The notes beneath the pieces were generated by a model. That model was not told the origin of the DNA and made no database searches. It was given only the letters and a program-made list of their open reading frames with translations. Position numbers and translations under genes: made by a program. Positions 43,266 to 51,908 of a DNA stretch of 64,000 nt are shown piece by piece; positions within the stretch are counted from its first letter, which is position 1, and every line of letters starts with the position of its first letter. The DNA lies in contig CAJYPK010000059.1 of assembly GCA_913776615.1 (NCBI GenBank), positions 1-64,000 on the forward strand. The letters run 5' to 3'. The stretch comes from an uncultured Hymenobacter sp. (GTDB taxonomy: Bacteria; Bacteroidota; Bacteroidia; Cytophagales; Hymenobacteraceae).

Positions 43266-43558
43266 GAGCAAACAGCGTGAAAGTGGCAGAAAAAAGAAAC
43301 AACGCACGCGCAGCGCCTAGCCGATTGACCATAAACCAATTACATAGGCACGCACCCGGCCCGGCGGGGCCACGGTCATGAGCCGTGGCTAGCCTGGGCA
43401 TTGTGGTAAGCCGGCCTGACTACTGCAGTAGCCAGGCCGGCCCGTAGCGGCTAGCCTCAGCTAGCCAGAGCCGCGAAAAGGGTGGGAATTGGGAGAGAGC
43501 TACCGGAGCCAGGTTTTGGGATGGGTAGGCAGACAGTGAGCCTGGCCCGCCTCATCCT

Positions 43559-43648
43559 ATGAAGCAAATTCAGCATACCAATACTGAGAAGTTTACTTTA
43601 CTTCATACCACAAAGGAAGGCGGACCTAACCAGGGCGAGCAAACGTAA
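43559..43648 (+). CDS. Possible 29-aa peptide gene
   Basis: An ATG at 43559 opens a 29-codon frame reading MKQIQHTNTEKFTLLHTTK and then EGGPNQGEQT, ending in a TAA that overlaps the start of a perfect hairpin at 43648-43680. The frame has a plain composition unlike the GC-rich noise around it. The region 43321-44256 is otherwise without genes. No promoter box was found. It may be a small peptide gene or chance. Confidence 0.25.
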   Translation: MKQIQHTNTEKFTLLHTTKEGGPNQGEQT

Positions 43649-43680
43649 AAATACCTGATTAATACAGGTATTTTTACTTG
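43648..43680. terminator. AT-rich palindromic hairpin
   Basis: Arms AAAAATACCTG/CAGGTATTTTT around ATTAATA. Its A and T ends make it a possible bidirectional terminator. Confidence 0.6.
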
Positions 43681-43987
43681 ATTACAAGTAGCTTAAACGC
43701 CTCCCGGATGCCCGCATTATATTGGCACAAGCAATTGTCATTCATGATTTTCACCATAATGTTCCACCCAATTTCAGCCTAGGCAATGCGCCCAACCCAG
43801 CCGAGGCGGCAACGTAAGGCGGGGGCTGGGATAACGCGGCCGGTGGTCTTGGAGACTATCAGCTATCGGGCAAATAGCTTACCCCTGCGCGCAATGCGCA
43901 ACGGTAGGTCCAGGCAGCGCGGCCAAGCGAAGGGCTACTACTGCGCGCTGCGCACAACGAGTTGGAATTGGCCAGCCCGCCGATAAT

Positions 43988-44243
43988 TAGGAAGCTGTTT
44001 AGGAAGCCTACCTGGCGGTGGACCCCACCCCCGGCCCACCTCGCTTGATGCGCGACATCCTTCGGGAGAGGGGAGCCTCTCGTAAGCTTCTAGCTGTTAG
44101 CTCGTTGTTCAGAAAAGCTAGGAGCTAACAGCTAAAGGCTAATAGCTTAAATACCGGCTCGGGAGAGGGGCCGGGGGTGGGTTCTCGCGGGCGAACTAAG
44201 CCGAGGAGTATTCTCTTGAAAAGTACTTCCTAAACAGCTTCTA
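43988..44243. repeat. Divergent R3-like element with a nested hairpin
   Basis: Perfect 15-bp ends AAGCTGTTTAGGAAG (43992) and CTTCCTAAACAGCTT (44226). Inside is the R3-like CCCACCCCCGGCCC/GGGGCCGGGGGTGGG pairing, and in the centre a nested hairpin, TAGCTGTTAGCTC with GAGCTAACAGCTA. No coding potential seen. Confidence 0.65.
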
Positions 44244-44256
44244 TGTAAGCCGCCTC

Positions 44257-45138
44257 TTATCGCCGGAAGCTCAAGCCCAGAAAATACTCCCTGTCTACGG
44301 AGTGCGTGAGGGGCAGATGGGTACCAAAATCGAGCTGCACGTTGTCGCTAATGTCCAGCTGCGGCCCGAGATTAACGGAGCTGCGCCACGCGCTCTGGCG
44401 GGTGTCCCAGTAGCCCACCAACTCCACGAACGCCTGCACGAGCTTCGTAAACTGATAATCGGTGGTGACGGTGGGCGTGAGCTGGTAGAAATGCTGGCTA
44501 GCCTCGGGGTCGTAGTAGAAATTACTGGCTACCTGCCCGCCCACGCTCCACGCCTTGGTACACTGAAAAATGCCGGTGACGGTGAGCCCCGGCTCGTAGC
44601 CACCATCGCCCACCCGGCCGCCGGTGGGCAGCTGCACGTAGCCCACTACCCCGATGGCGCCCTGGCTGTCGTCGTCGCCTACCAGCGTGTGCTTGAGGCG
44701 CAGCGTCACGTCGCCCACGCCCCGGTTGAGGCGGTTTTGGTTGAACGGATCCTGGCCCACCTGGCTGTCGTCGAAATTGTGCGAGTAGGTGAACATGTCG
44801 AGCGCCAGCTGAAAGTCGGTGCGGTCGGTGAGGCCGATCTTGGCCAGGAAGTGGTTCAGGTACCAGTCGTGGCCGTGGGTAGGCCCCTCGCGGCGCGTGA
44901 GCAGGCGCAGCACGTCGGTTTCGTACTGAAAGTGGCCCGCATCCACCGAGTACGGGCTTTCGGTGATGCCCGGGCGGTCGGGCACCATGGGCCGCATGTA
45001 CCGGCGCGGCGTGGGGCGGAATAGAGTGAACTGCCGCTTATCGACATCCACGGTGTCGTTGAGCGGCTTTTGCGCCTGGGCGGCGGCGGGGCCGGCCAGC
45101 AGCGCGGCCAGCCCCAGGCAGGTAAAAAGAGCGCGCAT
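44257..45138 (-). CDS. Outer-membrane transporter-like barrel (Phenol_MetA_deg type)
   Basis: A 293-aa exported protein. The signal peptide ends AAAQAQ. The mature part starts with VPDRPGITESPYSVDAGHFQYETD, the motif of the MetA-pathway phenol degradation/transporter family, followed by beta-strands alternating aromatic residues and a C-terminal Phe-Arg-Arg end. Such proteins are probably outer-membrane channels; the substrate is unknown and the family name is historical. It diverges from the small lipoprotein at 45289. Confidence 0.75.
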   Translation of the reverse strand: MRALFTCLGLAALLAGPAAAQAQKPLNDTVDVDKRQFTLFRPTPRRYMRPMVPDRPGITESPYSVDAGHFQYETDVLRLLTRREGPTHGHDWYLNHFLAKIGLTDRTDFQLALDMFTYSHNFDDSQVGQDPFNQNRLNRGVGDVTLRLKHTLVGDDDSQGAIGVVGYVQLPTGGRVGDGGYEPGLTVTGIFQCTKAWSVGGQVASNFYYDPEASQHFYQLTPTVTTDYQFTKLVQAFVELVGYWDTRQSAWRSSVNLGPQLDISDNVQLDFGTHLPLTHSVDREYFLGLSFRR

Positions 45139-45264
45139 AGGCAGAAAAGCAACGGGCGGGGCTCCGCATACGCAGCCACCGCCCCGAGGGCTGCTATTAC
45201 CGCGCGATTAAAAAATACTTTTTTGGGGGGCGGCGCATACCAATCCGGCGGGCTGCATCGTACA

Positions 45265-45272
45265 TACTTTTG
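45265..45272 (+). promoter_or_regulatory. -7 box TACTTTTG
   Basis: Perfect TAnnTTTG element 16 bp before the ATG at 45289; leader of about 10 nt. Confidence 0.5.
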
Positions 45273-45288
45273 CCTTCATTATTGCTTC

Positions 45289-45546
45289 ATGTTCAGCCTA
45301 CCTTTTTCCCGCTCATTCGCAGCGCTCTCGGCGTTTTCTTTCCTGCTGCTCACGGCCTGCGGTACCAAGCCCGACGGCACGCCCTACGGCGTAGACCCGG
45401 CCAAAACCATCGCCGGGCGGCAAGCCATCCGCGACAGCCTCCGGCGCTCGCACGACGCCATCGGGATGCCCAAGGGGGCCGAGGTGAACGCCGTAACCAG
45501 CGCCGCCAAAGCGGGCACGCCGCAGCTACCCGGCCGGCCGCAGTAG
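45289..45546 (+). CDS. Small lipoprotein, 85 aa
   Basis: Lipobox LLTAC with Cys24 as the lipid site. The short mature part reads GTKPDGTPYGVDPAKTIAG and then RQAIRDSLRRSHDAIGMP. The last 20 residues are Ala/Pro rich. No family recognised. It is 36 bp upstream of hisS, which has its own promoter box, so co-transcription is possible but not required. The start codon lies directly downstream of a good promoter box. Confidence 0.65.
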   Translation: MFSLPFSRSFAALSAFSFLLLTACGTKPDGTPYGVDPAKTIAGRQAIRDSLRRSHDAIGMPKGAEVNAVTSAAKAGTPQLPGRPQ

Positions 45547-45567
45547 CGGGGTGCCGGGGCCGAAACC

Positions 45568-45575
45568 TACCTTTG
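45568..45575 (+). promoter_or_regulatory. -7 box TACCTTTG for hisS
   Basis: Perfect TAnnTTTG element 7 nt before the ATG at 45583. Transcription would begin near the ATG, implying a leaderless hisS message. Confidence 0.6.
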
Positions 45576-45582
45576 CGGGGTA

Positions 45583-47031
45583 ATGGAAAAACCCAGCATT
45601 CCGCAAGGCACCCGCGATTTTGGCCCGGCCCAGGTGGCCCGGCGCCAGCACATTTTTGGCGTTATCCGCCGCACATTCGAAACGTTTGGCTACGCGCCGC
45701 TCGAAACGCCGACGCTCGAAAACCTGTCGGTGCTCACCGGCAAGTACGGCGACGAGGGCGACCAGCTCCTGTTTAAAGTACTGAATTCCGGCAACTTCCT
45801 CGTGAAGGAACGCCGGGGCGAAATCACCCCGCTCGTGACGGCCGAGGACCTGGAGGCGGGTACCAAAGCCGTGCTGCCCAAAATTGCCGAGAAGGGCCTG
45901 CGCTACGACCTCACCGTGCCCTTCGCCCGCTACGTGGCCATGAACCGGGGCACGCTCACCTTCCCCTTCAAGCGCTACCAGATGCAGCCCGTGTGGCGCG
46001 CCGACCGCCCCCAGCGCGGCCGCTACCGCGAGTTTTACCAGTGCGACGCCGACGTGGTGGGCACCGATTCGCTGCTCTGCGAGGCCGAGATTGTGCTGAT
46101 GATGGCGCGGGTATTCAACGACCTCGGGCTGGAAGACTTTACCATCAAAATCAATCACCGGGGCGTGCTGCGCAATATCTACCAGGCGCTGGGCGGCGAG
46201 GGCAAGGAAACGGATTTGTTCGTGGCCATCGACAAGCTCGATAAAATCGGACGCGACGGGGTAACGCGCGAGCTGCTAGCCAAAGGCTTTGCGGAGCCGA
46301 CCATCGACACGCTTTTTACCCTGCTGGGAGTAGAGGGCGACTACGCCGAGAAGCTGACGCGCCTGCTGGCTGGCTTCGTCACGGCCGGCGTGGAGCCCGA
46401 CGGCCAGCGCCCCACCGCCACCAGCCACGACGACGAAAACACCGCCTCCTACCGCGGCCTCCAGGAGCTGGCCGAGGTGCGCGACCTGCTGCAAGCCAGC
46501 GGCTTCACCCAATTCGACCGGTTGGAATTTGATCCCACCCTGGCCCGGGGCCTGAGCTACTACACGGGCTGCATCTTCGAGGTGAAAATCAACAACGTGG
46601 CGATGGGCAGCGTGAGCGGCGGCGGGCGCTACGACAACCTCACCGGCAGCTTCGGCCTGCCCGGCGTGAGCGGCGTGGGCTTCTCCTTCGGCGTCGACCG
46701 CCTCTACGACTGCCTCGAAACGCTCAACCTCTTCACCGATACCGGCGAAACGCCCACCCGGGTGCTGCTCACGCACTTCAGCCCCGAGGCGGGCCGGGCC
46801 GCCCTGCCCCTGCTGGCCGAGCTGCGCGCCGCGGGCATCCCGGCCGAGCTTTACCCCGATGCCAGCAAGCTGCAAAAGCAGTTTAAGTACGCCGATGCCA
46901 AGGGCATTCCGCTGGTGCTGGTGCTGGGGCCGGAGGAGCTGGCGGCCGGCGTGGCGAAAATAAAAATCCTGAAAACCGGCGAGGAAAAGACGCTGGCGCT
47001 GAGCGAGGTAGTAGCGGCGCTTACGGCCTAA
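45583..47031 (+). CDS. hisS: Histidyl-tRNA synthetase
   Basis: Class II aminoacyl-tRNA synthetase charging tRNA-His. Motif 1 and the ATP/His site are visible: PQGTRDFGPAQVARR, VTAEDLEAGTKAVLPK, LRYDLTVPFARYVAMN, RPQRGRYREFYQCDADVVG (motif 2), and LARGLSYYTGCIFEV with VSGGGRYDNL (motif 3 region). The C-terminal anticodon-binding domain (about 380-480) follows. At 482 aa it has normal length. A perfect hairpin at 47058 ends the unit. Confidence 0.95.
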   Translation: MEKPSIPQGTRDFGPAQVARRQHIFGVIRRTFETFGYAPLETPTLENLSVLTGKYGDEGDQLLFKVLNSGNFLVKERRGEITPLVTAEDLEAGTKAVLPKIAEKGLRYDLTVPFARYVAMNRGTLTFPFKRYQMQPVWRADRPQRGRYREFYQCDADVVGTDSLLCEAEIVLMMARVFNDLGLEDFTIKINHRGVLRNIYQALGGEGKETDLFVAIDKLDKIGRDGVTRELLAKGFAEPTIDTLFTLLGVEGDYAEKLTRLLAGFVTAGVEPDGQRPTATSHDDENTASYRGLQELAEVRDLLQASGFTQFDRLEFDPTLARGLSYYTGCIFEVKINNVAMGSVSGGGRYDNLTGSFGLPGVSGVGFSFGVDRLYDCLETLNLFTDTGETPTRVLLTHFSPEAGRAALPLLAELRAAGIPAELYPDASKLQKQFKYADAKGIPLVLVLGPEELAAGVAKIKILKTGEEKTLALSEVVAALTA

Positions 47032-47057
47032 GGCCCGGCCATAAACTACCTGAATGA

Positions 47058-47111
47058 CCCGCCACGATCACCGGGCGCAGCATATTGGCTGCGCCCGGTG
47101 ATCGTGGCGGG
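47058..47111. terminator. Perfect hairpin between convergent genes
   Basis: Exact 23-bp arms (CCCGCCACGATCACCGGGCG inside) around CATATTGG, between hisS and the convergent C39 exporter gene. Confidence 0.85.
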
Positions 47112-47123
47112 TGCGCATCGGGC

Positions 47124-49289
47124 CTATGCCACTAGCTCCGCAGTGGGCCGCACCGGCTCGGGTGCTGGCAGGGGGCTCAGGTAGCCGTTTTGCAGCAGGT
47201 AGACGTGGTCGACGCCCGCTAGATTGTGCATGCGATGCGTCACCATGAAAATGGTCATTTCCCCTTTCAGCTGGTGCAACAGCTTGAGCACGAAAGCTTC
47301 GGTGCGGGTATCCATGGCCGAAGTGGGCTCATCGAGAAATAGTATTTCCGGCTGCTTATAGAGGGCGCGGGCCAAGGCTACCAGTTGCTGCTGCCCCCCC
47401 GACAGGTTGATGCCGCCCTCCCCAAGCATAGTTGAGTACGCCTGCGGGAAGGCTCGGAAATAGGCATCGAAGCCATAGCGCTCGCAGAAGCTAATTACTT
47501 CGGCCACGGGGCTATTGTCGAGCGTAATATTAGCCAATAAACTACTATTGAACATTTTAGCTTGCTGTGGCACCACCCCAACCGCCTGGCGCCACCGCGA
47601 TGGCGCGAGCGTTTGCCAGGGTTGGCCGTTCACCGTAATGCTGCCGCTAGTGGGCTGATACAACTTCTGCATCAGCAGTAAAAAGGTACTCTTGCCGCGC
47701 CCGCTTTCCCCGATCAGCACCGCAAACTCGCCGCGCCGGAGTCGGAGCGCGATGTTATGTAGGATGGGCGCGCGGCCGGGAAAACCAAAAGTCAGGCCCG
47801 TGATATCCATTTCGGCAAACCGCCAGGGAACTGGGTCGCCCGCGGGCGCGGGCTGTAGACCGGCGGCCGCCGCGTGTTCTGGCGCGATGGCCGAAAACTC
47901 GAACATGCGCTCGAACGCAATCTTAGCTTCCTGAAGCATAATGTTGGTCGAAGCCAAGTTCACCACAATCGGCAGCAAGGCGCCCGTGATGGAAAAGACG
48001 GCTACCATTGCGCCCAGCTTCAATTGCCCGCCCAGGTAAGCTTGTACGCTTAGGCCCACTACTACTACCGTGAGCACCGTGCTTACTATTTCCAGGCGTA
48101 GGGAAAGCGCAAGCCCTACCTGCGTCATATCTCTGATTTTTCCCTGAAAGCCGGCGTAGATCTGCTGCGTGAGCTGACCGAAGACGGACTGCTTATTATT
48201 AACCTTGATCACGTCGATACCCTGAATGGTATCGATGTAATTGCTCTCCGTCAAGGCATAGGATACCATCACGTCGGTTTGCGCGGCAATAACCTGCCGA
48301 TTGTGCAACGCCATGATCAGAAAATAGCCCGGTATAGCGGCCCCCAGTACCAGGCCGGCCCGGGGCGAAATCACGAATAAATACCCCAGCGCGCTTAGTC
48401 CACCGAGTACGTTTACTACCACGTTGCCCACCAGGTAACTCATGGTTTGCTGAATCCGCCGCGTATCGTTCATGCGGGCAATTAGCTCCCCCGTTTTCCG
48501 GTTATCAAAAAATGACTGGGGCAAAAATAACAAGCTGCTATAGAACACGTTGGCCAACCGATTGTTAAACTCAAAACCCTGGCGATTCAGCAGAACGCCC
48601 CGCCCGTACGTGACAATGCTGCGCAGTAGCAAAATCAGCAGCAGCAGGCCCACTCCCGCCGCTATTCGCTTCGGATTACCCGCCGGCAGCAACTCGTCGA
48701 TAGCTTTCTGATAGAAGAATGCCGTCGCCAGGTTGAGCACCGCGGCGATAATCGCCAGAAACGCGCACACCGTCAGTACGGAATAGTCGTGGTCGAGCAG
48801 CGCCAACAGCCACTGCTTTTTTTGCTTGTTTTCCGTCGCCTTCGATACCAGCCGGTCGGTCGGGGTCAGCTTCAGCAGGGCGCGCGAAACCCAGGTGGCG
48901 GCCAGCTCCTCGGCCGAGACGTACTGCAAGCCCCGGCCAGGGTCACCTATTAAGTAGTCGGGACCGGGGCCGGGGTAGTATACAACGTAGTGATCCAGGC
49001 GATTATCGACCAAGACGTGCAGGATGGCCGGGGTGGTCAGCTCCTGCAAGTTGGCGGGCGCGTCGGCGCGCAGGCCCTCTACCTCAAAGCCGAGCTGTTG
49101 ACCGGCGTGGTAGAGCCCGAGCATCGTGGTGCCAACCTTATCGGTGCCGCTCAGCTCGCGCAGGCGCTCGAAGGAAGCGTTGCTACCGTGCAGCCGGAGA
49201 ATGGACAGCAAGCAGGCAATGCCGCAGTCGGCCTGATCTAACTGCCGGGTAAATGTCTTCGCGATCAGCTTGTTGAGTTTCAGAGCCAT
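47124..49289 (-). CDS. C39-peptidase ABC exporter of the double-glycine-leader type
   Basis: A 721-aa exporter that would cleave the leader after Gly-Gly and export the mature peptide. The N-terminal C39 cysteine protease has Cys22 (QADCGIACL), His100 (LDHYVVYYP) and Asp116 (GDPGRG). A six-helix transmembrane domain occupies about 165-440. The ATPase domain has Walker A GESGRGKST, Q-loop, signature LSGGQQQ, Walker B EILFLDEP and H-loop MVTHR. It ends a minus-strand operon starting with two double-glycine peptides at 53370, which it presumably processes. It overlaps the thioredoxin-like gene by 10 bp. No HlyD partner is in the operon. Confidence 0.92.
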   Translation of the reverse strand: MALKLNKLIAKTFTRQLDQADCGIACLLSILRLHGSNASFERLRELSGTDKVGTTMLGLYHAGQQLGFEVEGLRADAPANLQELTTPAILHVLVDNRLDHYVVYYPGPGPDYLIGDPGRGLQYVSAEELAATWVSRALLKLTPTDRLVSKATENKQKKQWLLALLDHDYSVLTVCAFLAIIAAVLNLATAFFYQKAIDELLPAGNPKRIAAGVGLLLLILLLRSIVTYGRGVLLNRQGFEFNNRLANVFYSSLLFLPQSFFDNRKTGELIARMNDTRRIQQTMSYLVGNVVVNVLGGLSALGYLFVISPRAGLVLGAAIPGYFLIMALHNRQVIAAQTDVMVSYALTESNYIDTIQGIDVIKVNNKQSVFGQLTQQIYAGFQGKIRDMTQVGLALSLRLEIVSTVLTVVVVGLSVQAYLGGQLKLGAMVAVFSITGALLPIVVNLASTNIMLQEAKIAFERMFEFSAIAPEHAAAAGLQPAPAGDPVPWRFAEMDITGLTFGFPGRAPILHNIALRLRRGEFAVLIGESGRGKSTFLLLMQKLYQPTSGSITVNGQPWQTLAPSRWRQAVGVVPQQAKMFNSSLLANITLDNSPVAEVISFCERYGFDAYFRAFPQAYSTMLGEGGINLSGGQQQLVALARALYKQPEILFLDEPTSAMDTRTEAFVLKLLHQLKGEMTIFMVTHRMHNLAGVDHVYLLQNGYLSPLPAPEPVRPTAELVA

Positions 49290-49795
49290 TGTACTACCTG
49301 CGCCATATTGACCTCGCCTTTAACCATCCGCACCAGCTTGCCCTGCTGGCTGTACAAATACAGCTGGGGCACGCTTACCGAGCCGAAAGTGGCAAAAACC
49401 CGGTTCGCGTCCATGTGCAGAAACTCGACGTTGGGAATAGCCGTCAGGTGGTGTCGAGCCTGGAAAGCCCGGATATTTTCCAGTTTATCATCCGACACCA
49501 TCAGCACCCGGCCCTGCGCAAAATCGCGCATGTGCGCTTGCAGCTGCGCGGCTTCATAGTCGCAATGGTCGCAGAAGGGATTAAAGAAAATGATGAGCGT
49601 AAACGGACTGACCGGCAAGCTTCTGAGGGTAAAATCCTGGCCCGTTACGCTCGTTCCCCGGACATCCGGCATTGCATGTTGGAGCGCGTTGGCTACGGCG
49701 GCCTTTTGCTCCCGCTTTTGGTACAACCGAACGCCGGCCCCGACCAAGCTCACGAGCAGCCCCGCGAGCAGTAAATATTTGTACGTCTTAGCCAT
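49280..49795 (-). CDS. Membrane-anchored thioredoxin-like protein of the bacteriocin operon
   Basis: A 171-aa protein with an N-terminal transmembrane anchor (residues 5-21) and a thioredoxin/AhpC-TSA-like domain. The active site is FNPFCDHCDYE with Cys75 and Cys78, and a cis-proline loop SVPQLYLY follows. The periplasmic-facing CxxC suggests a dithiol oxidant or reductant. Both precursor peptides of the operon have two cysteines, so it may handle their disulfides. It overlaps the exporter gene by 10 bp, implying translational coupling. Confidence 0.8.
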   Translation of the reverse strand: MAKTYKYLLLAGLLVSLVGAGVRLYQKREQKAAVANALQHAMPDVRGTSVTGQDFTLRSLPVSPFTLIIFFNPFCDHCDYEAAQLQAHMRDFAQGRVLMVSDDKLENIRAFQARHHLTAIPNVEFLHMDANRVFATFGSVSVPQLYLYSQQGKLVRMVKGEVNMAQVVQWL

Positions 49796-49799
49796 CGCC

Positions 49800-50540
49800 C
49801 TACATACTTACGCTAATGAACGCAATGACCAGTACCCAGGCGAGTAAGCCGACCCCGTAGCTTATGGCGTTGATTTTGAGGCTGCGTTGGATGTTTGCCA
49901 CGTAGCCGCAGGCGTATACCCCCAGCGCAATCAGCAACACGTAGACTGCCTCAAAGGCGTTGAGGAGTTGCAGCGGATAAACCAATAAATTATCGAGGCC
50001 AGCGGGGTCGAAAAAATTGAGAATTGACAGGGGAAAGAAAAATTGTACTTCCCGCAGGGTATAGTCTTGGTGAAAAAAGGCAAACCAGCAGAGCTTAATC
50101 AAGGGCGGTAAAATCAAGATAATTTCACTAACCGTGACAATACCCAGCAGCTTCCGAATGTCGTGCTTGATATTACTAAAAAAGAGCCCCAGGCTAATGC
50201 AGCACGCCACGCAGAATATCCGCACCAGGTAAGTCAGGACCGTGAGGGGGATCAGCAGCCACGCGTATTTCTCCTGAGTAAGCAGCAGGTCGTGCACCCG
50301 CTCCGCACTCACTTGGTTGCCATAAAACGCAGCCAATAGCGTTTCATTAACCAGCAGCGAGCTGCTGAGGTAGGTGAGGGTCGCGCTGAGAGCGCACAGC
50401 ACCGTTACTAACAGCCACTTATTCACGGAGAATAAATGCGTCATGGCAAACTGAAAAACCCGCGTCAGGTCAAACCGAAACAGGGTAAGCTCTTTCGGAA
50501 TGGCGCCCGCGGGGGGCGTTGCGGCATCGGGCATCTGCAT
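49800..50540 (-). CDS. Polytopic membrane protein of the bacteriocin operon, 246 aa
   Basis: Five or six predicted transmembrane helices (e.g. WLLVTVLCALSATLTYLS, VLTYLVRIFCVACCISLG, IILILPPLIKLCWF, AVYVLLIALGVYACGYVA, YGVGLLAWVLVIAFIS). No recognised domain; it resembles Yip1-like membrane proteins only in being polytopic. It lies between a permease and the thioredoxin-like gene in the operon, 4 bp from the latter. Possible roles are immunity or an extra export component; inference only. Confidence 0.7.
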   Translation of the reverse strand: MQMPDAATPPAGAIPKELTLFRFDLTRVFQFAMTHLFSVNKWLLVTVLCALSATLTYLSSSLLVNETLLAAFYGNQVSAERVHDLLLTQEKYAWLLIPLTVLTYLVRIFCVACCISLGLFFSNIKHDIRKLLGIVTVSEIILILPPLIKLCWFAFFHQDYTLREVQFFFPLSILNFFDPAGLDNLLVYPLQLLNAFEAVYVLLIALGVYACGYVANIQRSLKINAISYGVGLLAWVLVIAFISVSM

Positions 50541-50555
50541 GAGTAACTGGTTGGT

Positions 50556-51908
50556 TTAAAGCAACTGCTGCCACAGGCGGCGGGCCAGCGCAGCATTATG
50601 TTGCAGGGTGAGGAAAAGGAGAATGGCTAAGCTCAGGGCCGCACCCAGGGCAATGGCCAGGAATAGACCGAGCGACGGAAACTTGAATACCGACAAGCAG
50701 AGCGCAGTGGTGATGGCATTGACGAGCAGCGAGGTGTTCGGCCGAAAATTTGACAAGCTTATTACTTTATCGACCTTGCGCGCCCAGAGCACACTCCCAC
50801 CGTAGCCGACTACCACGCAACCCAGTAGGCTTAAGAGATAAGCTTCGGCCAATGCGCCGGTTGACCCGGTAGGTAAGGTGTAAATAGCCGCTACTGAAAT
50901 GACTACATCTACTATAACCGCCGGCATTATCCCGTACACGTAGTTTTGCCACTGCCGGGCCGTGAGCCCCACGCGCTCCAGTTCGGTGCGCGAAAGAGTG
51001 TATATGTGGCCAAACAGGTTATTATTAGCGTAGTTAAAGCTTATCATGGGAGACAGCGCGGCATAGAAAAGCCAGTCGCTGCCGAACAGAAAAGTCCCGT
51101 GATGAGCCAGCCGGGCCTTGTTGGCTAGCAGCAGCAGCGCCTTCAGCGTCAGCCCCAGCAGCAGCGAAGTGCCAGCTTTGGGCAAATACACGGCTAATAC
51201 TTGTTGAAAAGAATTTTTGGGCGCGCCAGCTACCTGGCTAGCAATCCGCTCTGTCCGCGCCGCCGGTCGGAGCGGCCGGGCAGCCCACGCGATATTTACC
51301 AGCGTTAGCAAGGCTGCTCCCCCCAAACTGACCCAACCGGCATAAGCGGAGAAGGCAGCTCTCACGTACCCTTGCCCCACGGCGAGGAGCAAGGGTAGCG
51401 CGCCCAGTACAAGTGCACCGAGGTTTTTGCGCGCCAAAGACAATTGGAAGCGAATGCTAAAGCTGCTGCCCCCACCAATCAGCGCCAGTAGCAGCCACTG
51501 CAGCGCAGCCAGCCACGCGCCGGTAATTGCGTAAAATACCAGTGAAAAAAGGCCGAAGTAAAGCGTAGGCAGCGCCAAGCTATCATTGACCAGCAGCAAG
51601 CCCAGACGAGCGGGTTGCGTTACCGGGTAGAAATTAGCCAGCGGCGTTGACAGGTGGCGGTATCCGGGAAAGAAATCCTTCCCTACCAAACAGATGGTCA
51701 GCGTTAGATTTATCGCTTGGCACACTTGCAGATGCTGCTCGGGGGGAAGCACGTAGCGCACCGTCAGGGCCAGCCCCAGCCCGTTGAGCAGGGCCAGCAC
51801 CAACAAGATGATAGCCCATATCTTTTCCGCGACCGAAGCCGGCCATAAGGCCGCTGCTAACCGGGCGCGCGCGGTAAGGATAAACAGACTTTTCATGAAA
51901 CCAGCCAC
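50556..51908 (-). CDS. ABC permease-like membrane protein, 450 aa
   Basis: About ten predicted transmembrane helices, including WAIILLVLALLNGLGLALTV, LYFGLFSLVFYAITGAWLA and LGLFLAIALGAALSLAILL. Its start overlaps the ATPase gene at 51893 by 16 bp, the usual arrangement of an ABC-2 type permease with its ATPase. It resembles DUF5687-type Bacteroidota permeases in hydropathy only. Together with the ATPase it might form a self-immunity exporter like LanFEG or a second secretion component. Confidence 0.7.
   Translation of the reverse strand: MAGFMKSLFILTARARLAAALWPASVAEKIWAIILLVLALLNGLGLALTVRYVLPPEQHLQVCQAINLTLTICLVGKDFFPGYRHLSTPLANFYPVTQPARLGLLLVNDSLALPTLYFGLFSLVFYAITGAWLAALQWLLLALIGGGSSFSIRFQLSLARKNLGALVLGALPLLLAVGQGYVRAAFSAYAGWVSLGGAALLTLVNIAWAARPLRPAARTERIASQVAGAPKNSFQQVLAVYLPKAGTSLLLGLTLKALLLLANKARLAHHGTFLFGSDWLFYAALSPMISFNYANNNLFGHIYTLSRTELERVGLTARQWQNYVYGIMPAVIVDVVISVAAIYTLPTGSTGALAEAYLLSLLGCVVVGYGGSVLWARKVDKVISLSNFRPNTSLLVNAITTALCLSVFKFPSLGLFLAIALGAALSLAILLFLTLQHNAALARRLWQQLL

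Noticed and set aside
43786..43986. 66-codon frame in the repeat-rich gap
   Set aside because: Arg/Pro-rich low-complexity translation of GC-rich repeats, no start signal or domain.
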